Below, piece after piece: positions 24,057 to 32,187 of a stretch of DNA of 64,000 nucleotides. Positions within the stretch are counted from its first letter, which is position 1. Each line of letters starts with the position of its first letter. The translations under genes were made by a program, and so were the position numbers. A model generated the notes under the pieces. The model was not told where the DNA came from and searched no databases. It worked only from the letters and a program-made list of their open reading frames with translations. The DNA comes from Streptomyces sp. NBC_01283 (lineage in GTDB: Bacteria > Actinomycetota > Actinomycetes > Streptomycetales > Streptomycetaceae), in contig NZ_CP108430.1 in the NCBI RefSeq assembly GCF_041435335.1, positions 1,116,001-1,180,000 of the forward strand. Reading direction: 5' to 3'.

Positions 24057-24181
24057 GGGTCGGGATCCCTTCGATGGGGCGAGCGTTGGATGTACTCGGA
24101 GCGGAAGCCACCGGGCAGCGGCGCGGAAGCGGAAGCGGCACAGCAGCGGCTTCGGCAGCGACCGAGAGGGGGAGGCGGCGG
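24057..24181 (-). other. Spacer between leader peptide and TauD gene
   Basis: These 125 nt follow the leader-peptide stop codon. They contain alternating GAAGC/GCTTC segments that can pair in more than one way, a possible basis for alternative RNA structures, but I see no single dominant terminator stem. Confidence 0.35.
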
Positions 24182-24280
24182 TCAGGCCACGCGCGGACGA
24201 CACGCCGCGGAGGCGAGGCGGCCCAGGTCTACGTGGAGCCGCGGGACGAGAGGGGTCATCGCGGTCATGTCCAGGAGCAT
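24182..24280 (-). CDS. Putative leader peptide upstream of the TauD gene
   Basis: This is a 32-codon ORF whose product ends [20 protein letters not shown]. The R-L-H-V-D-L-x-R-x-x-S-A-x-C-R-P core is that of the small 'putative leader peptides' found in Streptomyces upstream of sulfur genes. In mycobacteria, short Cys-containing upstream ORFs act as cysteine-responsive attenuators. It ends 125 nt before the TauD start. Three in-frame ATGs (24280, 24268, 24259) are possible and none has a strong Shine-Dalgarno, so the exact start is uncertain. The role is inferred: translation through the Cys codon would sense cysteine supply. Confidence 0.8.
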   Translation of the reverse strand: MLLDMTAMTPLVPRLHVDLGRLASAACRPRVA

Positions 24281-24415
24281 GTGCGCCCGCCGGAAGGAGG
24301 GTCAAGGAATCCCCCGCCCGCTTCACGACCCTGCAACGGGCCCGACATCGCAGACGTAAGTGGCCCTTGTCCTCCCCGGGATCAGGGGCGATGCGGGCCA
24401 TACGGGGCGGTGCAG

Positions 24416-24421
24416 CATAAT
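24416..24421 (+). promoter_or_regulatory. Probable -10 element of the Rrf2 gene
   Basis: CATAAT lies 6 nt before the ATG at 24428, with no Shine-Dalgarno sequence between them, so the Rrf2 mRNA is probably leaderless. No convincing -35 is visible. Confidence 0.45.
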
Positions 24422-24427
24422 GCGGCC

Positions 24428-24886
24428 ATGCGGATCTCAGCCAGGGCGGACTACGCGGTACGTGCCGCGCTGCAACTCGCCGCGTGCCAGGACAACGGGC
24501 CGCTGAAGGCCGAGGCCATCGCGGAGGCCCAGGAGATCCCGCACAAGTTCCTCGAAGGCATCCTCAACGACATGCGGCGCGGCGGTCTCGTCCTCAGCCA
24601 GCGCGGCGGCAACGGCGGCTACCGCCTGGCCCGGCCCGCCGACCGCATCAGCATCGCGGACGTCATCCGTGTCGTGGAGGGCCCTCTGGTGTCGGTGCGC
24701 GGGGTACGCCCCCCGGAGCTGGCCTACAGCGGGCCCGCGGAATCCCTGCTGCCGCTGTGGATCGCGGTGCGGGCGAACGTCCGCCAGATCCTCGACGGTG
24801 TGTCCCTCGCCGATGTCGCGGGCGCCGAGCTGCCCACCACGGTCACGGATCTCGCCGCGGATCCCGCGGCCTGGACGAACCCTTAG
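24428..24886 (+). CDS. Rrf2 family transcriptional regulator
   Basis: This is a 152-residue Rrf2 regulator. It has the family winged-helix N-terminus ([18 protein letters not shown], then [20 protein letters not shown] in the wing). Only one Cys (residue 20) is present, so the three-Cys [2Fe-2S] site of IscR/NsrR is absent. This resembles CymR-type members that sense cysteine metabolism through a partner. It is divergent from the TauD gene and its leader peptide, so control of sulfur genes is a sensible inference. The last 44 nt overlap the 3' end of the convergent gene. Confidence 0.92.
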   Translation: MRISARADYAVRAALQLAACQDNGPLKAEAIAEAQEIPHKFLEGILNDMRRGGLVLSQRGGNGGYRLARPADRISIADVIRVVEGPLVSVRGVRPPELAYSGPAESLLPLWIAVRANVRQILDGVSLADVAGAELPTTVTDLAADPAAWTNP

Positions 24887-25355
24887 GGACGACGCCCCGG
24901 GCAAGAGCCGGTCGGGTGAGGTCGAGGGCCAGCCGGTTTCCCCAGTCGTTGGTGAAGACGGCGGTCGCTCCTTCGTGGCGCACGCCCACGAACGGGTTGG
25001 AGTGGAACATGACGAGGACCCATCTAAAGGAGCGGTCGGCGTCGAGACGGGCGAGGTACCCGATGTTGCCCATGCCGCTGCCCCCGCCGGACACCCGTCC
25101 CGCTCCGTCCGGCAGCGGGCTCTCGAAGGCGGGGTACGCCTCGGTGACGCCGTCCTCCTCGATGGCCTCGGCCACGTCGAGCGGCTCTCCGAGACGGAAG
25201 GGGATCGGCTGCCCGGCGTCCGGGTGGTAGGCCCCGGGGCCGTCCACGTGGACCTCCACGCCGGTGTCGTCCGACCGGTAGAGCCCGTCACGGAAGGGCA
25301 TCTCCCCGGCCGCCCACAGCCGCTCGACCAGTCCCACACCTCTTCCCGCCCCCAC
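24843..25355 (-). CDS. Hypothetical protein
   Basis: I do not recognise this 170-residue protein. It has no signal peptide or membrane segment. A mid-region pattern (GNIGYLARLDADRSFRWVLV) and a following beta-rich stretch look globular, and codon use is normal for the genome. It starts 8 bp after the stop of the 73-residue protein gene, so the two are probably co-transcribed. The start is uncertain: GTG 25355 is used here, with GTG 25337 as an alternative. Its 3' end overlaps the convergent Rrf2 gene by 44 bp. Confidence 0.7.
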   Translation of the reverse strand: MGAGRGVGLVERLWAAGEMPFRDGLYRSDDTGVEVHVDGPGAYHPDAGQPIPFRLGEPLDVAEAIEEDGVTEAYPAFESPLPDGAGRVSGGGSGMGNIGYLARLDADRSFRWVLVMFHSNPFVGVRHEGATAVFTNDWGNRLALDLTRPALARGVVPKGSSRPRDPRRDP

Positions 25356-25363
25356 CTCGGGAC

Positions 25364-25585
25364 CTAGCGCCGGTTGCGCGGGTGGTTGCGGGCCGTGCGC
25401 TCATTGCCGTGCTTGTACGCACCCGTCCAGCGGGCCATCACCAGCTGGGCATCGCCGGACGCGACCTCGGCGAGGAACTTGTCGGCGCGCGCACCGCGCA
25501 GGGTGCCGGCCGCGCGCCCGTGGTGGGTGATCGTCACGCTGGCGTCGGGATGTTGCTCGTAGGTGAAGCCGGAGGGTCTTGGCAT
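25364..25585 (-). CDS. Small conserved hypothetical protein
   Basis: This is a 73-residue protein starting MPRPSGFTYEQHPDASVTIT and ending in a basic tail (ERTARNHPRNRR). I recall near-identical small proteins of unknown function in other streptomycetes. There is no Cys, signal peptide or membrane helix; the basic C-terminus could contact nucleic acid, but this is speculative. It is first in a two-gene unit with the 170-residue protein. Confidence 0.75.
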   Translation of the reverse strand: MPRPSGFTYEQHPDASVTITHHGRAAGTLRGARADKFLAEVASGDAQLVMARWTGAYKHGNERTARNHPRNRR

Positions 25586-25754
25586 GCTCGGATGCTAGGT
25601 ATCCCGGACGTGGTTCCGTAACTGAATTTCGGTGCGCCGAGGGGCGATCGGCAGCAGGGGCCGCCATCGGAACGGCCATCTCGATCCCACCTTGCGAGAC
25701 ACCGCGGTCCGCCCCTTGAACACCCCCTTGTCGCGGCGTCAGTTCACATTCACT

Positions 25755-25786
25755 ATTCCTATCAATCAGGTAGGGAAACTAGGAAT
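25755..25786 (+). promoter_or_regulatory. Inverted repeat upstream of the SfnB-like gene
   Basis: ATTCCTA (25755-25761) and TAGGAAT (25780-25786) form an inverted repeat with an 18-bp spacer that itself contains an imperfect CCTATC/GGTAGG pair. It ends 15 bp before the GTG at 25802, in an A+T-rich pocket. A regulator site, perhaps for the nearby Rrf2 protein, is plausible. Confidence 0.5.
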
Positions 25787-25801
25787 CTGTGAGGCGTCCC
25801 C

Positions 25802-27025
25802 GTGACAACGCTGATCCCCTCCGCCTCGCCACGCGTCGTCCGGGAACTCGCCGACGATCTCGCCGTCGACGCGGACCTGCGCGACCGGGCGGGCAAGCCT
25901 CCGGTCGACGAGGTCTCGCGGCTGCGCGAGGCGGGACTGCCGGCGCTCCTGACCCCGTACGGCCTGGGCAGCCAGGACGGACAGGACGGGCAGGACGGCC
26001 GGGGCAGCGACTGGCGCACGGCGTGTACCGCGGTCAGGGACATCGCGGCGGCGGACAGCTCCATCGCCGAACTCCTCGCACACCACCACTCCCTGTCGTG
26101 GAGTCCGCGCCTCTTCGGCACCCCCGAGGCCGCCGCCGCGCTCGAACTGCGTGCCGTAGGCGAGCAGTGGCTCTGGGGCGGCGACATCGAGCTGCCGGAC
26201 GCGCAGACGGGCAGCGACCTCGCGCTCACCCCGGCCGGCGACGGATACGTCCTGCATGGCAGCCGCCCCCTGACCGCGGGCGTCGCCGTCGCCGACCGGT
26301 TCGTCCATACCGTGCGGCGCACGGACAACGGCGAATGGGTGGTCGTCCACGTGGACCCGGCCCACCCCGGCGTGCGCGCCGAACCGGCACACGACCTGCT
26401 CGGGCAGCGCCTGAGCGGTGCGGGCGGCGTCAGTTACGACGACGTACCGGTGGCGGCGCACCAGGTGCTCGGCACGGTCCCCGTGGACGAGCACGAGATC
26501 TCACCGTTCACCGCGCTCGCCCCGCTGACCCGCCGCCTCCTGCTCGTCCAGGTCGGTCTGGGCAACGCGGAGGGCGCGCTGGCCGAGGCACGCGACATCA
26601 GCCGCGCCTTGCCGCGCCCCGCCCTGACGGCGGCTCTCGTCACCGGCGGAGACTGCGGGCCGCCGCCCACGGACCCCTATCTGCTGCTCGCCTACGGAGA
26701 GTTGGCGACGGCCGCGCACAGCGCGGCCGCGGTGGTGGACCGCGCGACGGACGCGCTGGCCAGAGGCCTGGAGACGGGCCCCGCGCTCGGCGCCGGCGAG
26801 CGCGCCGACATCGCGTTCCTCGTGGGCGCGGCCGAAGCGGTCACCACCCAGTCCGCCCTGCACATCACCACCCGCGTCCTCGAACTCACCGCCGACGTGC
26901 CCGCCCCTTCGGCCGACCCGGGCCTCGACCGGTTCTGGCGCAACGCCCGTGCCCTGACGGCCCACAGCTCGGCCGCGCACCGCCTCCGCGACATCGGGGA
27001 GCACTACCTCAACGGCCTGCACTAG
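25802..27025 (+). CDS. Acyl-CoA dehydrogenase-like flavoprotein (SfnB-like)
   Basis: This is a 407-residue protein of the acyl-CoA dehydrogenase fold. It lacks the usual catalytic Glu context of fatty-acid enzymes and resembles the SfnB/DszC-type flavin-dependent members that act in sulfur acquisition. The N-terminal helical domain, the middle beta domain (LWGGDIELPDAQTG to VADRFVHTV) and the C-terminal helical bundle are all present. It sits between TauD/Rrf2 and further sulfur-type monooxygenases, which supports that reading. GTG 25802 is preceded by GAGG, and an inverted repeat lies just upstream. A FMNH2-dependent monooxygenase or desulfurisation role is inferred. Confidence 0.85.
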   Translation: MTTLIPSASPRVVRELADDLAVDADLRDRAGKPPVDEVSRLREAGLPALLTPYGLGSQDGQDGQDGRGSDWRTACTAVRDIAAADSSIAELLAHHHSLSWSPRLFGTPEAAAALELRAVGEQWLWGGDIELPDAQTGSDLALTPAGDGYVLHGSRPLTAGVAVADRFVHTVRRTDNGEWVVVHVDPAHPGVRAEPAHDLLGQRLSGAGGVSYDDVPVAAHQVLGTVPVDEHEISPFTALAPLTRRLLLVQVGLGNAEGALAEARDISRALPRPALTAALVTGGDCGPPPTDPYLLLAYGELATAAHSAAAVVDRATDALARGLETGPALGAGERADIAFLVGAAEAVTTQSALHITTRVLELTADVPAPSADPGLDRFWRNARALTAHSSAAHRLRDIGEHYLNGLH

Positions 27026-27138
27026 CCGTCGCCCCCCCTTCCCGCCCAGCCAGTACGATCTTCGGATACTGGGACCCGTACAGCTCGACACCCTGTGGCC
27101 GTCCCGCTCCGTACCCGCAAGGCCGAGAGGGAAGCACC

Positions 27139-27921
27139 GTGCACACCGGCAGCTACTACGAGCCCATCGACGAGCACCGCTACAAGCCCACGCTCCACGC
27201 GGGTGGCGCCTGGGACGTCGACGAACAGCACTTCAGCCCGCTCGGCGGCCTCATCGTCCACGCCATCGACCGGTACGTGGCCGCGCGGCCCGACAGCGGA
27301 CTGGTCCTGTCCCGGATCAGCTTCGACATCCTCGGACGGCTCGCCCTCGACGAGTGCGAGATCCGGGTGGAGACCATCCGGCCGGGCCGCACCATCGAAC
27401 TGGTCGAGGCCGTCGTGCTCATGGCCGGCCGTCCGGTGGTCCGGGCGCGTGCCTGGCTGCTCGCCTCCGGCGACACCAGCGCCGTCGCGGGCGGCGGCGC
27501 CGACAAGCTCACGCATCCCGAGGATCTTGCGCCCTGGCACATGGCGTCCGTATGGCCGGGCGGGTACATCGCCTCCGTGGACGTACGCCCCGTCGGACCG
27601 CCGCAGCCGGGCCGTACGACGGCTTGGATCTCCACCGGTCTCGACCTCGTCGCCGGGCGGACCGCGAGCCCCCTCGCGTCGTTCATCGCGCTCGTGGACA
27701 CCGCCAACGGCATCGCCGTTCGCCAGCCGCCCACCACCTGGATGTTCCCCAACGTCGACCTCACCGTCCACCTCCACCGCCAGCCGGAAGGCCGCTGGAC
27801 GGGACTCGACACCACGGTCACCTTCGGCCCGACCGGCCAGGGCATCACGAGCACCGTCCTGCACGACATCTCGGGCCCGGTCGGCCACGCGGAGCAGATC
27901 CTCACCGTCCGTCCCCTGTAG
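27139..27921 (+). CDS. Thioesterase-like (double hot-dog) protein
   Basis: This is a 260-residue protein with two hot-dog-like halves (ISFDILGRLALDECEIRVET in the first, PTTWMFPNVDLTVHLHRQPE in the second), as in acyl-CoA thioesterase II-type TesB-like proteins. Such enzymes hydrolyse acyl-CoA thioesters. GTG 27139 has GAGAGGGA upstream. It follows the SfnB-like gene by 113 bp on the same strand and is convergent with the aldehyde dehydrogenase. The substrate is unknown. Confidence 0.85.
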   Translation: MHTGSYYEPIDEHRYKPTLHAGGAWDVDEQHFSPLGGLIVHAIDRYVAARPDSGLVLSRISFDILGRLALDECEIRVETIRPGRTIELVEAVVLMAGRPVVRARAWLLASGDTSAVAGGGADKLTHPEDLAPWHMASVWPGGYIASVDVRPVGPPQPGRTTAWISTGLDLVAGRTASPLASFIALVDTANGIAVRQPPTTWMFPNVDLTVHLHRQPEGRWTGLDTTVTFGPTGQGITSTVLHDISGPVGHAEQILTVRPL

Positions 27922-27946
27922 GCCACTTGGCATCCGAGGCGCCCGA

Positions 27947-29383
27947 TCACGTGAAGCGGCGGATCAACCGCTCCTTGGCCGCCGTGAAGGGCGGATAGAC
28001 GGCCCGCACGGTGTCGGGCCGCAGCGGCTTGTCCAGGACGGCCTTCGTGTGGCTGAAGGTCTCGATCGAGTACTGGCCGTGGTAGCTGCCGGTGCCGCTC
28101 TCCCCCACGCCGCCGAAGGGCAGCCCGGGCAGGGTGAGATGGGCGTTGGGGAGCCCGAAGCCCACGGCGCCCGACGATGTTTCCGTGAGCAGTCGCCGCC
28201 GGGTCTCCCGGTGGGGCGTGAAGGCGTAGAGGGCGAGCGGCTTGGCGCGGGCGTTGACGAACGCGACGGCGGTGTCCAGGTCGGGCAGGGACAGGACCGG
28301 CAGGATGGGGCCGAAGATCTCCTCGGCCATCACGGGGGCGTCCGGGTCGACGTCGGCGAGCACGGTGGGCGCGAGATAGCGGGTGGCCCGGTCGTGCTCG
28401 CCGCCGATCACCGGGCGGCCGTCGCCGAGCAGGGCGGTGAGCCGGTCGAAGTGGCGGTCGTTGATGATGCGGCCGTAGTCGGGGCTGCGGGCGGGGTCGG
28501 TCCCGTACATGGACGTGATCGCGTCGGCGAGGTGGTCGGCCAGCGGGCCTGCCGTGCCGCCGATGGCCAGGACGTGGTCGGGGGCGGTGCAGCTCTGCCC
28601 CGCGTTGAGGAACTTGCCCCAGACGATCCGTCGCGCGGCGGCGGCCAGATCGGTGCCCGGCTCGACCAACACCGGGCACTTTCCGCCCAGTTCCAGGGTG
28701 ACGGGGGTGAGGTGGCGGGCGGCGGCCGTCATGACGATGCGGCCCACCGTGCCGTTGCCGGTGTAGAGGATGTGGTCGAAGCGCTGTTCCAGGAGGTCCG
28801 TGGTCCGTTCCGCGGCGCCCTCGACGACCGCGACGGCGTCCGGGTCCAGATGGCGGGGCAGCAGACGGGCCAGCACGGCGGAGGTCGCCGGAGCCAGTTC
28901 GCTCGGCTTGAGCACGGCGCAGTTCCCCGCGGCGAGGGCGCCCACCAGAGGGGCGAGCCCGAGCATCACCGGGTAGTTCCATGGGCTGATGACGAGGACC
29001 ACGCCGAGCGGTTCGCGCACCGTCCGGGCACGGGCCGGGAGCAGCGTGAGGGGCACCGGGACGCGGCGCGGGCGCAGCCAGCGCTCCAGGTGGCGCAGCG
29101 TGTGGTCGATCTCGTTGACGACGAATCCCAGCTCCGATGTGTGCGTCTCCACCGGGCTCTTGCCCAGGTCGAGGGCGAGCGCCTCGGTGAGCGCGGGCGC
29201 CTGTTCGGTCAACAGGGCGCGCAGCGCGCGCAGTTGCCGTCGGCGCCAGGCCGTCGGCCGCGTCCGGCCCGTGGCGAACGTCGCGCGCAGCCGGGCGACG
29301 GTCCCCGCGGCGCCGCCGGCCGGTTCGCCCGCCCCGCTCGCGCCCGGCTCCCGCACCCCGTCGGTGAGCAGTACCTGCTCCAT
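27947..29383 (-). CDS. NAD(P)+-dependent aldehyde dehydrogenase
   Basis: This is a 478-residue aldehyde dehydrogenase. The catalytic Cys265 lies in NAGQSCTAPDH and the general base Glu231 in LELGGKCP. The SPWNYPV motif (133-139) and C-terminal PFGGVGESG are typical of the class 3/coniferyl aldehyde dehydrogenase branch. ATG 29383 has a strong GGGGAGGAG six nucleotides upstream. A divergent TetR gene and paired operator repeats indicate inducible expression, likely for detoxifying an aldehyde. The last gene residues carry a hydrophobic tail, as in class 3 enzymes. Confidence 0.95.
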   Translation of the reverse strand: MEQVLLTDGVREPGASGAGEPAGGAAGTVARLRATFATGRTRPTAWRRRQLRALRALLTEQAPALTEALALDLGKSPVETHTSELGFVVNEIDHTLRHLERWLRPRRVPVPLTLLPARARTVREPLGVVLVISPWNYPVMLGLAPLVGALAAGNCAVLKPSELAPATSAVLARLLPRHLDPDAVAVVEGAAERTTDLLEQRFDHILYTGNGTVGRIVMTAAARHLTPVTLELGGKCPVLVEPGTDLAAAARRIVWGKFLNAGQSCTAPDHVLAIGGTAGPLADHLADAITSMYGTDPARSPDYGRIINDRHFDRLTALLGDGRPVIGGEHDRATRYLAPTVLADVDPDAPVMAEEIFGPILPVLSLPDLDTAVAFVNARAKPLALYAFTPHRETRRRLLTETSSGAVGFGLPNAHLTLPGLPFGGVGESGTGSYHGQYSIETFSHTKAVLDKPLRPDTVRAVYPPFTAAKERLIRRFT

Positions 29384-29401
29384 GGCGTCTCCTCCCCACA
29401 A

Positions 29402-29474
29402 GCGCAACGGTGCGTTGCGTTTCGCCGACCGTAGCCTCTCAACCTCCCTTACGCAACGCACCGTTGCGTTGCGT
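29402..29474. promoter_or_regulatory. Paired TetR-type operators
   Basis: GCGCAACGGTGCGTTGCGT (29402-29420) and ACGCAACGCACCGTTGCGT (29451-29469) are inverted copies matching at 18 of 19 positions. The second is extended by another TGCGT. Each is itself palindromic (ACGCAACG/CGTTGCGT). They lie between the divergent aldehyde dehydrogenase and TetR genes, 18 and 13 bp from the respective start codons. Confidence 0.8.
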
Positions 29475-29487
29475 TAGACTCCGCACC

Positions 29488-30078
29488 ATGACGACGAACG
29501 ACCGTCCGCAGGCCACCCGGGGCGGCGGCCCGCGGCGCAAGCAGCAGATCTTCGACGCCACCTTGAAGGCCCTCGCGCGCGACGGCTTCGAGTCGATGAC
29601 GATCGAGGGCATCGCGGAGGAGTCCGGCGTCAACAAGACGACGATCTACCGCTGGTGGCCCTCCAAGTCCGCGCTCGTGGGGGCCGCCCTCATCGACGCG
29701 CCGCTCATGGACCTACCGATGGCCGACACCGGGCATCTCCGCGGCGACCTGGAGCACCTCGTCGACGGCCTCGTCCGACTGCTGACCACGCAGCCGTCGG
29801 GTGCCGTCGCCCGGTCCGTGCTGGGAGCGGCCGTGGGCGATCCCGGGCTCGCCACCTACATCCAGGGCTTCTTCGCCGACCGCCTCACACGCGAGCAGTC
29901 GCTGATCGACCGCGCCGTCGCGCGCGGCGAACTGCCGCCCGGCACCGACACAATGCTCCTCATGGACCTGCTCGCCGGCGCGGTCTGGTTGCGCGTCGTC
30001 TTCCGCCGCCGGCCGCTGGACGACGACTTCGCCCGCCGCACCGTCGCCGCCGTGCTCGACGGCGTACGCACGCCCTGA
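29488..30078 (+). CDS. TetR family transcriptional regulator
   Basis: This is a 196-residue TetR/AcrR regulator. The HTH reads IEGIAEESGVNKTTIYRWWP (about 39-58), and a TetR_C_11-like helical domain follows. ATG 29488 lacks a Shine-Dalgarno sequence and lies just 13 bp after the operator, so the transcript may be leaderless. It most likely represses itself and the divergent aldehyde dehydrogenase. Its stop codon is the first base triplet of a 15-bp tandem repeat. Confidence 0.94.
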   Translation: MTTNDRPQATRGGGPRRKQQIFDATLKALARDGFESMTIEGIAEESGVNKTTIYRWWPSKSALVGAALIDAPLMDLPMADTGHLRGDLEHLVDGLVRLLTTQPSGAVARSVLGAAVGDPGLATYIQGFFADRLTREQSLIDRAVARGELPPGTDTMLLMDLLAGAVWLRVVFRRRPLDDDFARRTVAAVLDGVRTP

Positions 30079-30146
30079 GATCCACCGTCCTGAGATCCAC
30101 CGTCCCGGGATCCACCGTCCCGGGATCCACCGTCCCGGGATCCACC
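30076..30146 (+). repeat. 15-bp tandem repeat over the TetR stop codon
   Basis: There are 4.7 copies of a 15-bp unit: two of TGAGATCCACCGTCC and then CGGGATCCACCGTCC. The TetR TGA is the first triplet of the first copy. As RNA, CGGGATCC elements are self-complementary in pairs. It probably arose by replication slippage. Confidence 0.92.
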
Positions 30147-30321
30147 CATTCGCGCAGCATGTCGTGTCCACGACATCGTCACACAGTCGACCCACAACGT
30201 TCATACAGCGACGTGCCCACCCGTGCCACTCTCCCGTTGGCCCACTTGTCAACTCGCGTAGAACGCGGGTCCTGTTGAAGGGATCCGCGGTGCGTGAGCC
30301 TCCGGGAGAGGACACCCCCAC

Positions 30322-31143
30322 ATGCCCGTCCCTCATATACGTCGCTGGAAACCGCTGGCCATGACCGCCGCCGCGGTCCTCGTCGGGATCACCGTCCCGG
30401 CCGCCGCCGACGCCGCGACCACGGCCCCCACGCCGACCGCGGCAGCCGCCGGCGCCTATGACGACACGTACTACAAGGACGCGCTCGGCAAGACAGGTCC
30501 GGAGCTGAAGAGCGCCCTGCACACGATCATCAGCGACCAGACCAAGCTGTCGTACGACCAGGTCTGGGACGCGCTGAAGACCACCGACGCGGACCCTGAC
30601 AACGGCAGCAACGTGATTCTGCTCTACACCGGCCGTTCACAGAGCAAGGACAGCAACGGCGGCGACCCGGACCAGTGGAACCGTGAGCACGTGTGGGCCA
30701 AGTCCCACGGCGACTTCGGCACCGCGACCGGCCCGGGCACCGACATCCACCACCTGCGCCCGGCGGATGTGTCCGTCAACAGCACGCGCGGCAACAAGGA
30801 CTTCGACAACGGCGGCAGCGAGGTCGGCGAGGCGCCGGGCAACTTCACCGACGCCGACTCCTTCGAGCCCCGTGACGCCGTCAAGGGCGACGTCGCCCGC
30901 ATGATCCTCTACATGGCCGTGCGCTATGACGGCGAGGACGGCTTCGCCGACCTGGAGCCCAACGACAAGGTCGACAACGGCAGCGCCCCCGCCATCGGAC
31001 GGCTGTCCGTACTGAAGCAGTGGAGCGACGAGGACCCGCCGGACACGTTCGAGAAGAACCGCAACCAGGTCATCTTCGACAAGTTCCAGCACAACCGGAA
31101 CCCGTTCATCGACCACCCCGAGTGGGTCGGAGCTATCTGGTAG
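30322..31143 (+). CDS. Secreted endonuclease I family nuclease
   Basis: This is a 273-residue extracellular nuclease of the EndA/Vvn (BsnB-like) beta-beta-alpha-metal family. A signal peptide ends near residue 32 (ADA). The active-site region contains REHVW (121-125) and DIHHLRP (141-147), with the His and Asn residues (VNSTRGN) that bind the catalytic metal. It should degrade DNA or RNA outside the cell. It stands alone, with a good terminator immediately downstream and a 70-bp repeat upstream. Confidence 0.93.
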   Translation: MPVPHIRRWKPLAMTAAAVLVGITVPAAADAATTAPTPTAAAAGAYDDTYYKDALGKTGPELKSALHTIISDQTKLSYDQVWDALKTTDADPDNGSNVILLYTGRSQSKDSNGGDPDQWNREHVWAKSHGDFGTATGPGTDIHHLRPADVSVNSTRGNKDFDNGGSEVGEAPGNFTDADSFEPRDAVKGDVARMILYMAVRYDGEDGFADLEPNDKVDNGSAPAIGRLSVLKQWSDEDPPDTFEKNRNQVIFDKFQHNRNPFIDHPEWVGAIW

Positions 31144-31152
31144 GTCGCAGTC

Positions 31153-31199
31153 GTCGCTGGTTGTGGCAGCTGCCCTGGGGCGCCGCCACAACCAGCGAC
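31153..31199 (+). terminator. Hairpin terminator after endonuclease gene
   Basis: GTCGCTGGTTGTGGC pairs perfectly with its complement (15 bp, 17-nt loop), 10 nt after the stop codon. The convergent gene ends at 31210, so it can serve both directions. Confidence 0.85.
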
Positions 31200-31209
31200 T
31201 GAGGCACCG

Positions 31210-32187
31210 TCAGGACACCACGTCACCCAGCGGCTTGCCCTCCAGGTGGCCGGCCACGTTCTGGATCGCGGCGAGGCCGATGCGGACGAGGGTCTCGCGC
31301 GTGACGCCCGCGACATGCGGGGACAGCACCACGTTCGGCGCCTTGAGCAGGCGCAGGGCGGCGGTGGGCGGTTCGGGGTCGAAGACGTCGATGCCCGCTC
31401 CGGCCAGCGTGCCTGCCGTGAGGGCGTCGGCGAGGGCATCCTGGTCGATGAGCGCGCCGCGTGAGGTGTTGACGACGAAGGCCGTCGGCTTCAGGAGGGC
31501 CAGGCGTTCGGCGTCCAGGAGATGGCGGGTGTCCGGCGTCAGCGGGGCGTGCAGGCTGACGTAGTCGGACGTACGGAGCAGTTCGTCGAGTTCGACGTGC
31601 CGCGCCCCGCCGAGGCCGGCCTCCATCTCGGCGCTCACCGGCCTCGGTCCCGCGTAGACGATGCTCATGTCGAACACGACCGCCCGGCGGGCGACTTCCT
31701 CGCCGATGTGGCCGAGTCCGACGATGCCGAGCGTCTTTCCGGAGAGCTCCGTGATGGACTGCTGGAGGCGGGGCAGCGCCCAGTCGGCCTCGGTGAGAGC
31801 GGTGTGCGCCGGGATCAGCTGCTTGGCGAGGGCCAGCATCAGGGCGAAGGTCTGCTCGGCGACGTTCTGCTTCTCGGCCCCGCTGGAGCCGATCGAACAG
31901 ACGAAGATCCCGCGGGCGCGGGCGGCGTCCACGTCGACGTAGTCGAAGCCGTGGCTCGCGCACTGGACGACTTCCAGGTCGGGCGCCGCCGCGATGTGTT
32001 CGGCCGTGACCGGGGCGAGGGCGGTGATGATGACGTGTGCCGCGCGCAGGGCCGCGGGGTCCTCGTCGGCCGACTCGACGACGGTGACATGCGCCGTCGC
32101 GGGCAGCAGCCCGGCGAGGGCGCCTCCCGCGGCGCGGCCGCCCATGTGGGGCGAGACGATGGCGAGGACGTTCTTCACGGCGGTCAT
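31210..32187 (-). CDS. D-isomer-specific 2-hydroxyacid dehydrogenase
   Basis: This is a 325-residue NAD(P)-dependent dehydrogenase that interconverts 2-hydroxy- and 2-oxoacids. The Rossmann motif is GIVGLGHIGEEVARR. The catalytic Arg lies in NTSRGALID, the Glu in FDPEPP and the His in LSPHVAGVT. Its ATG overlaps the stop codon of the lactate-monooxygenase-like gene (ATGA), so the two are translationally coupled and both handle 2-hydroxyacids. Confidence 0.93.
   Translation of the reverse strand: MTAVKNVLAIVSPHMGGRAAGGALAGLLPATAHVTVVESADEDPAALRAAHVIITALAPVTAEHIAAAPDLEVVQCASHGFDYVDVDAARARGIFVCSIGSSGAEKQNVAEQTFALMLALAKQLIPAHTALTEADWALPRLQQSITELSGKTLGIVGLGHIGEEVARRAVVFDMSIVYAGPRPVSAEMEAGLGGARHVELDELLRTSDYVSLHAPLTPDTRHLLDAERLALLKPTAFVVNTSRGALIDQDALADALTAGTLAGAGIDVFDPEPPTAALRLLKAPNVVLSPHVAGVTRETLVRIGLAAIQNVAGHLEGKPLGDVVS

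Noticed and set aside
30076..30146. Possible CRISPR array
   Set aside because: The units are 15 bp, directly abutting and without spacers; this is a simple tandem repeat.
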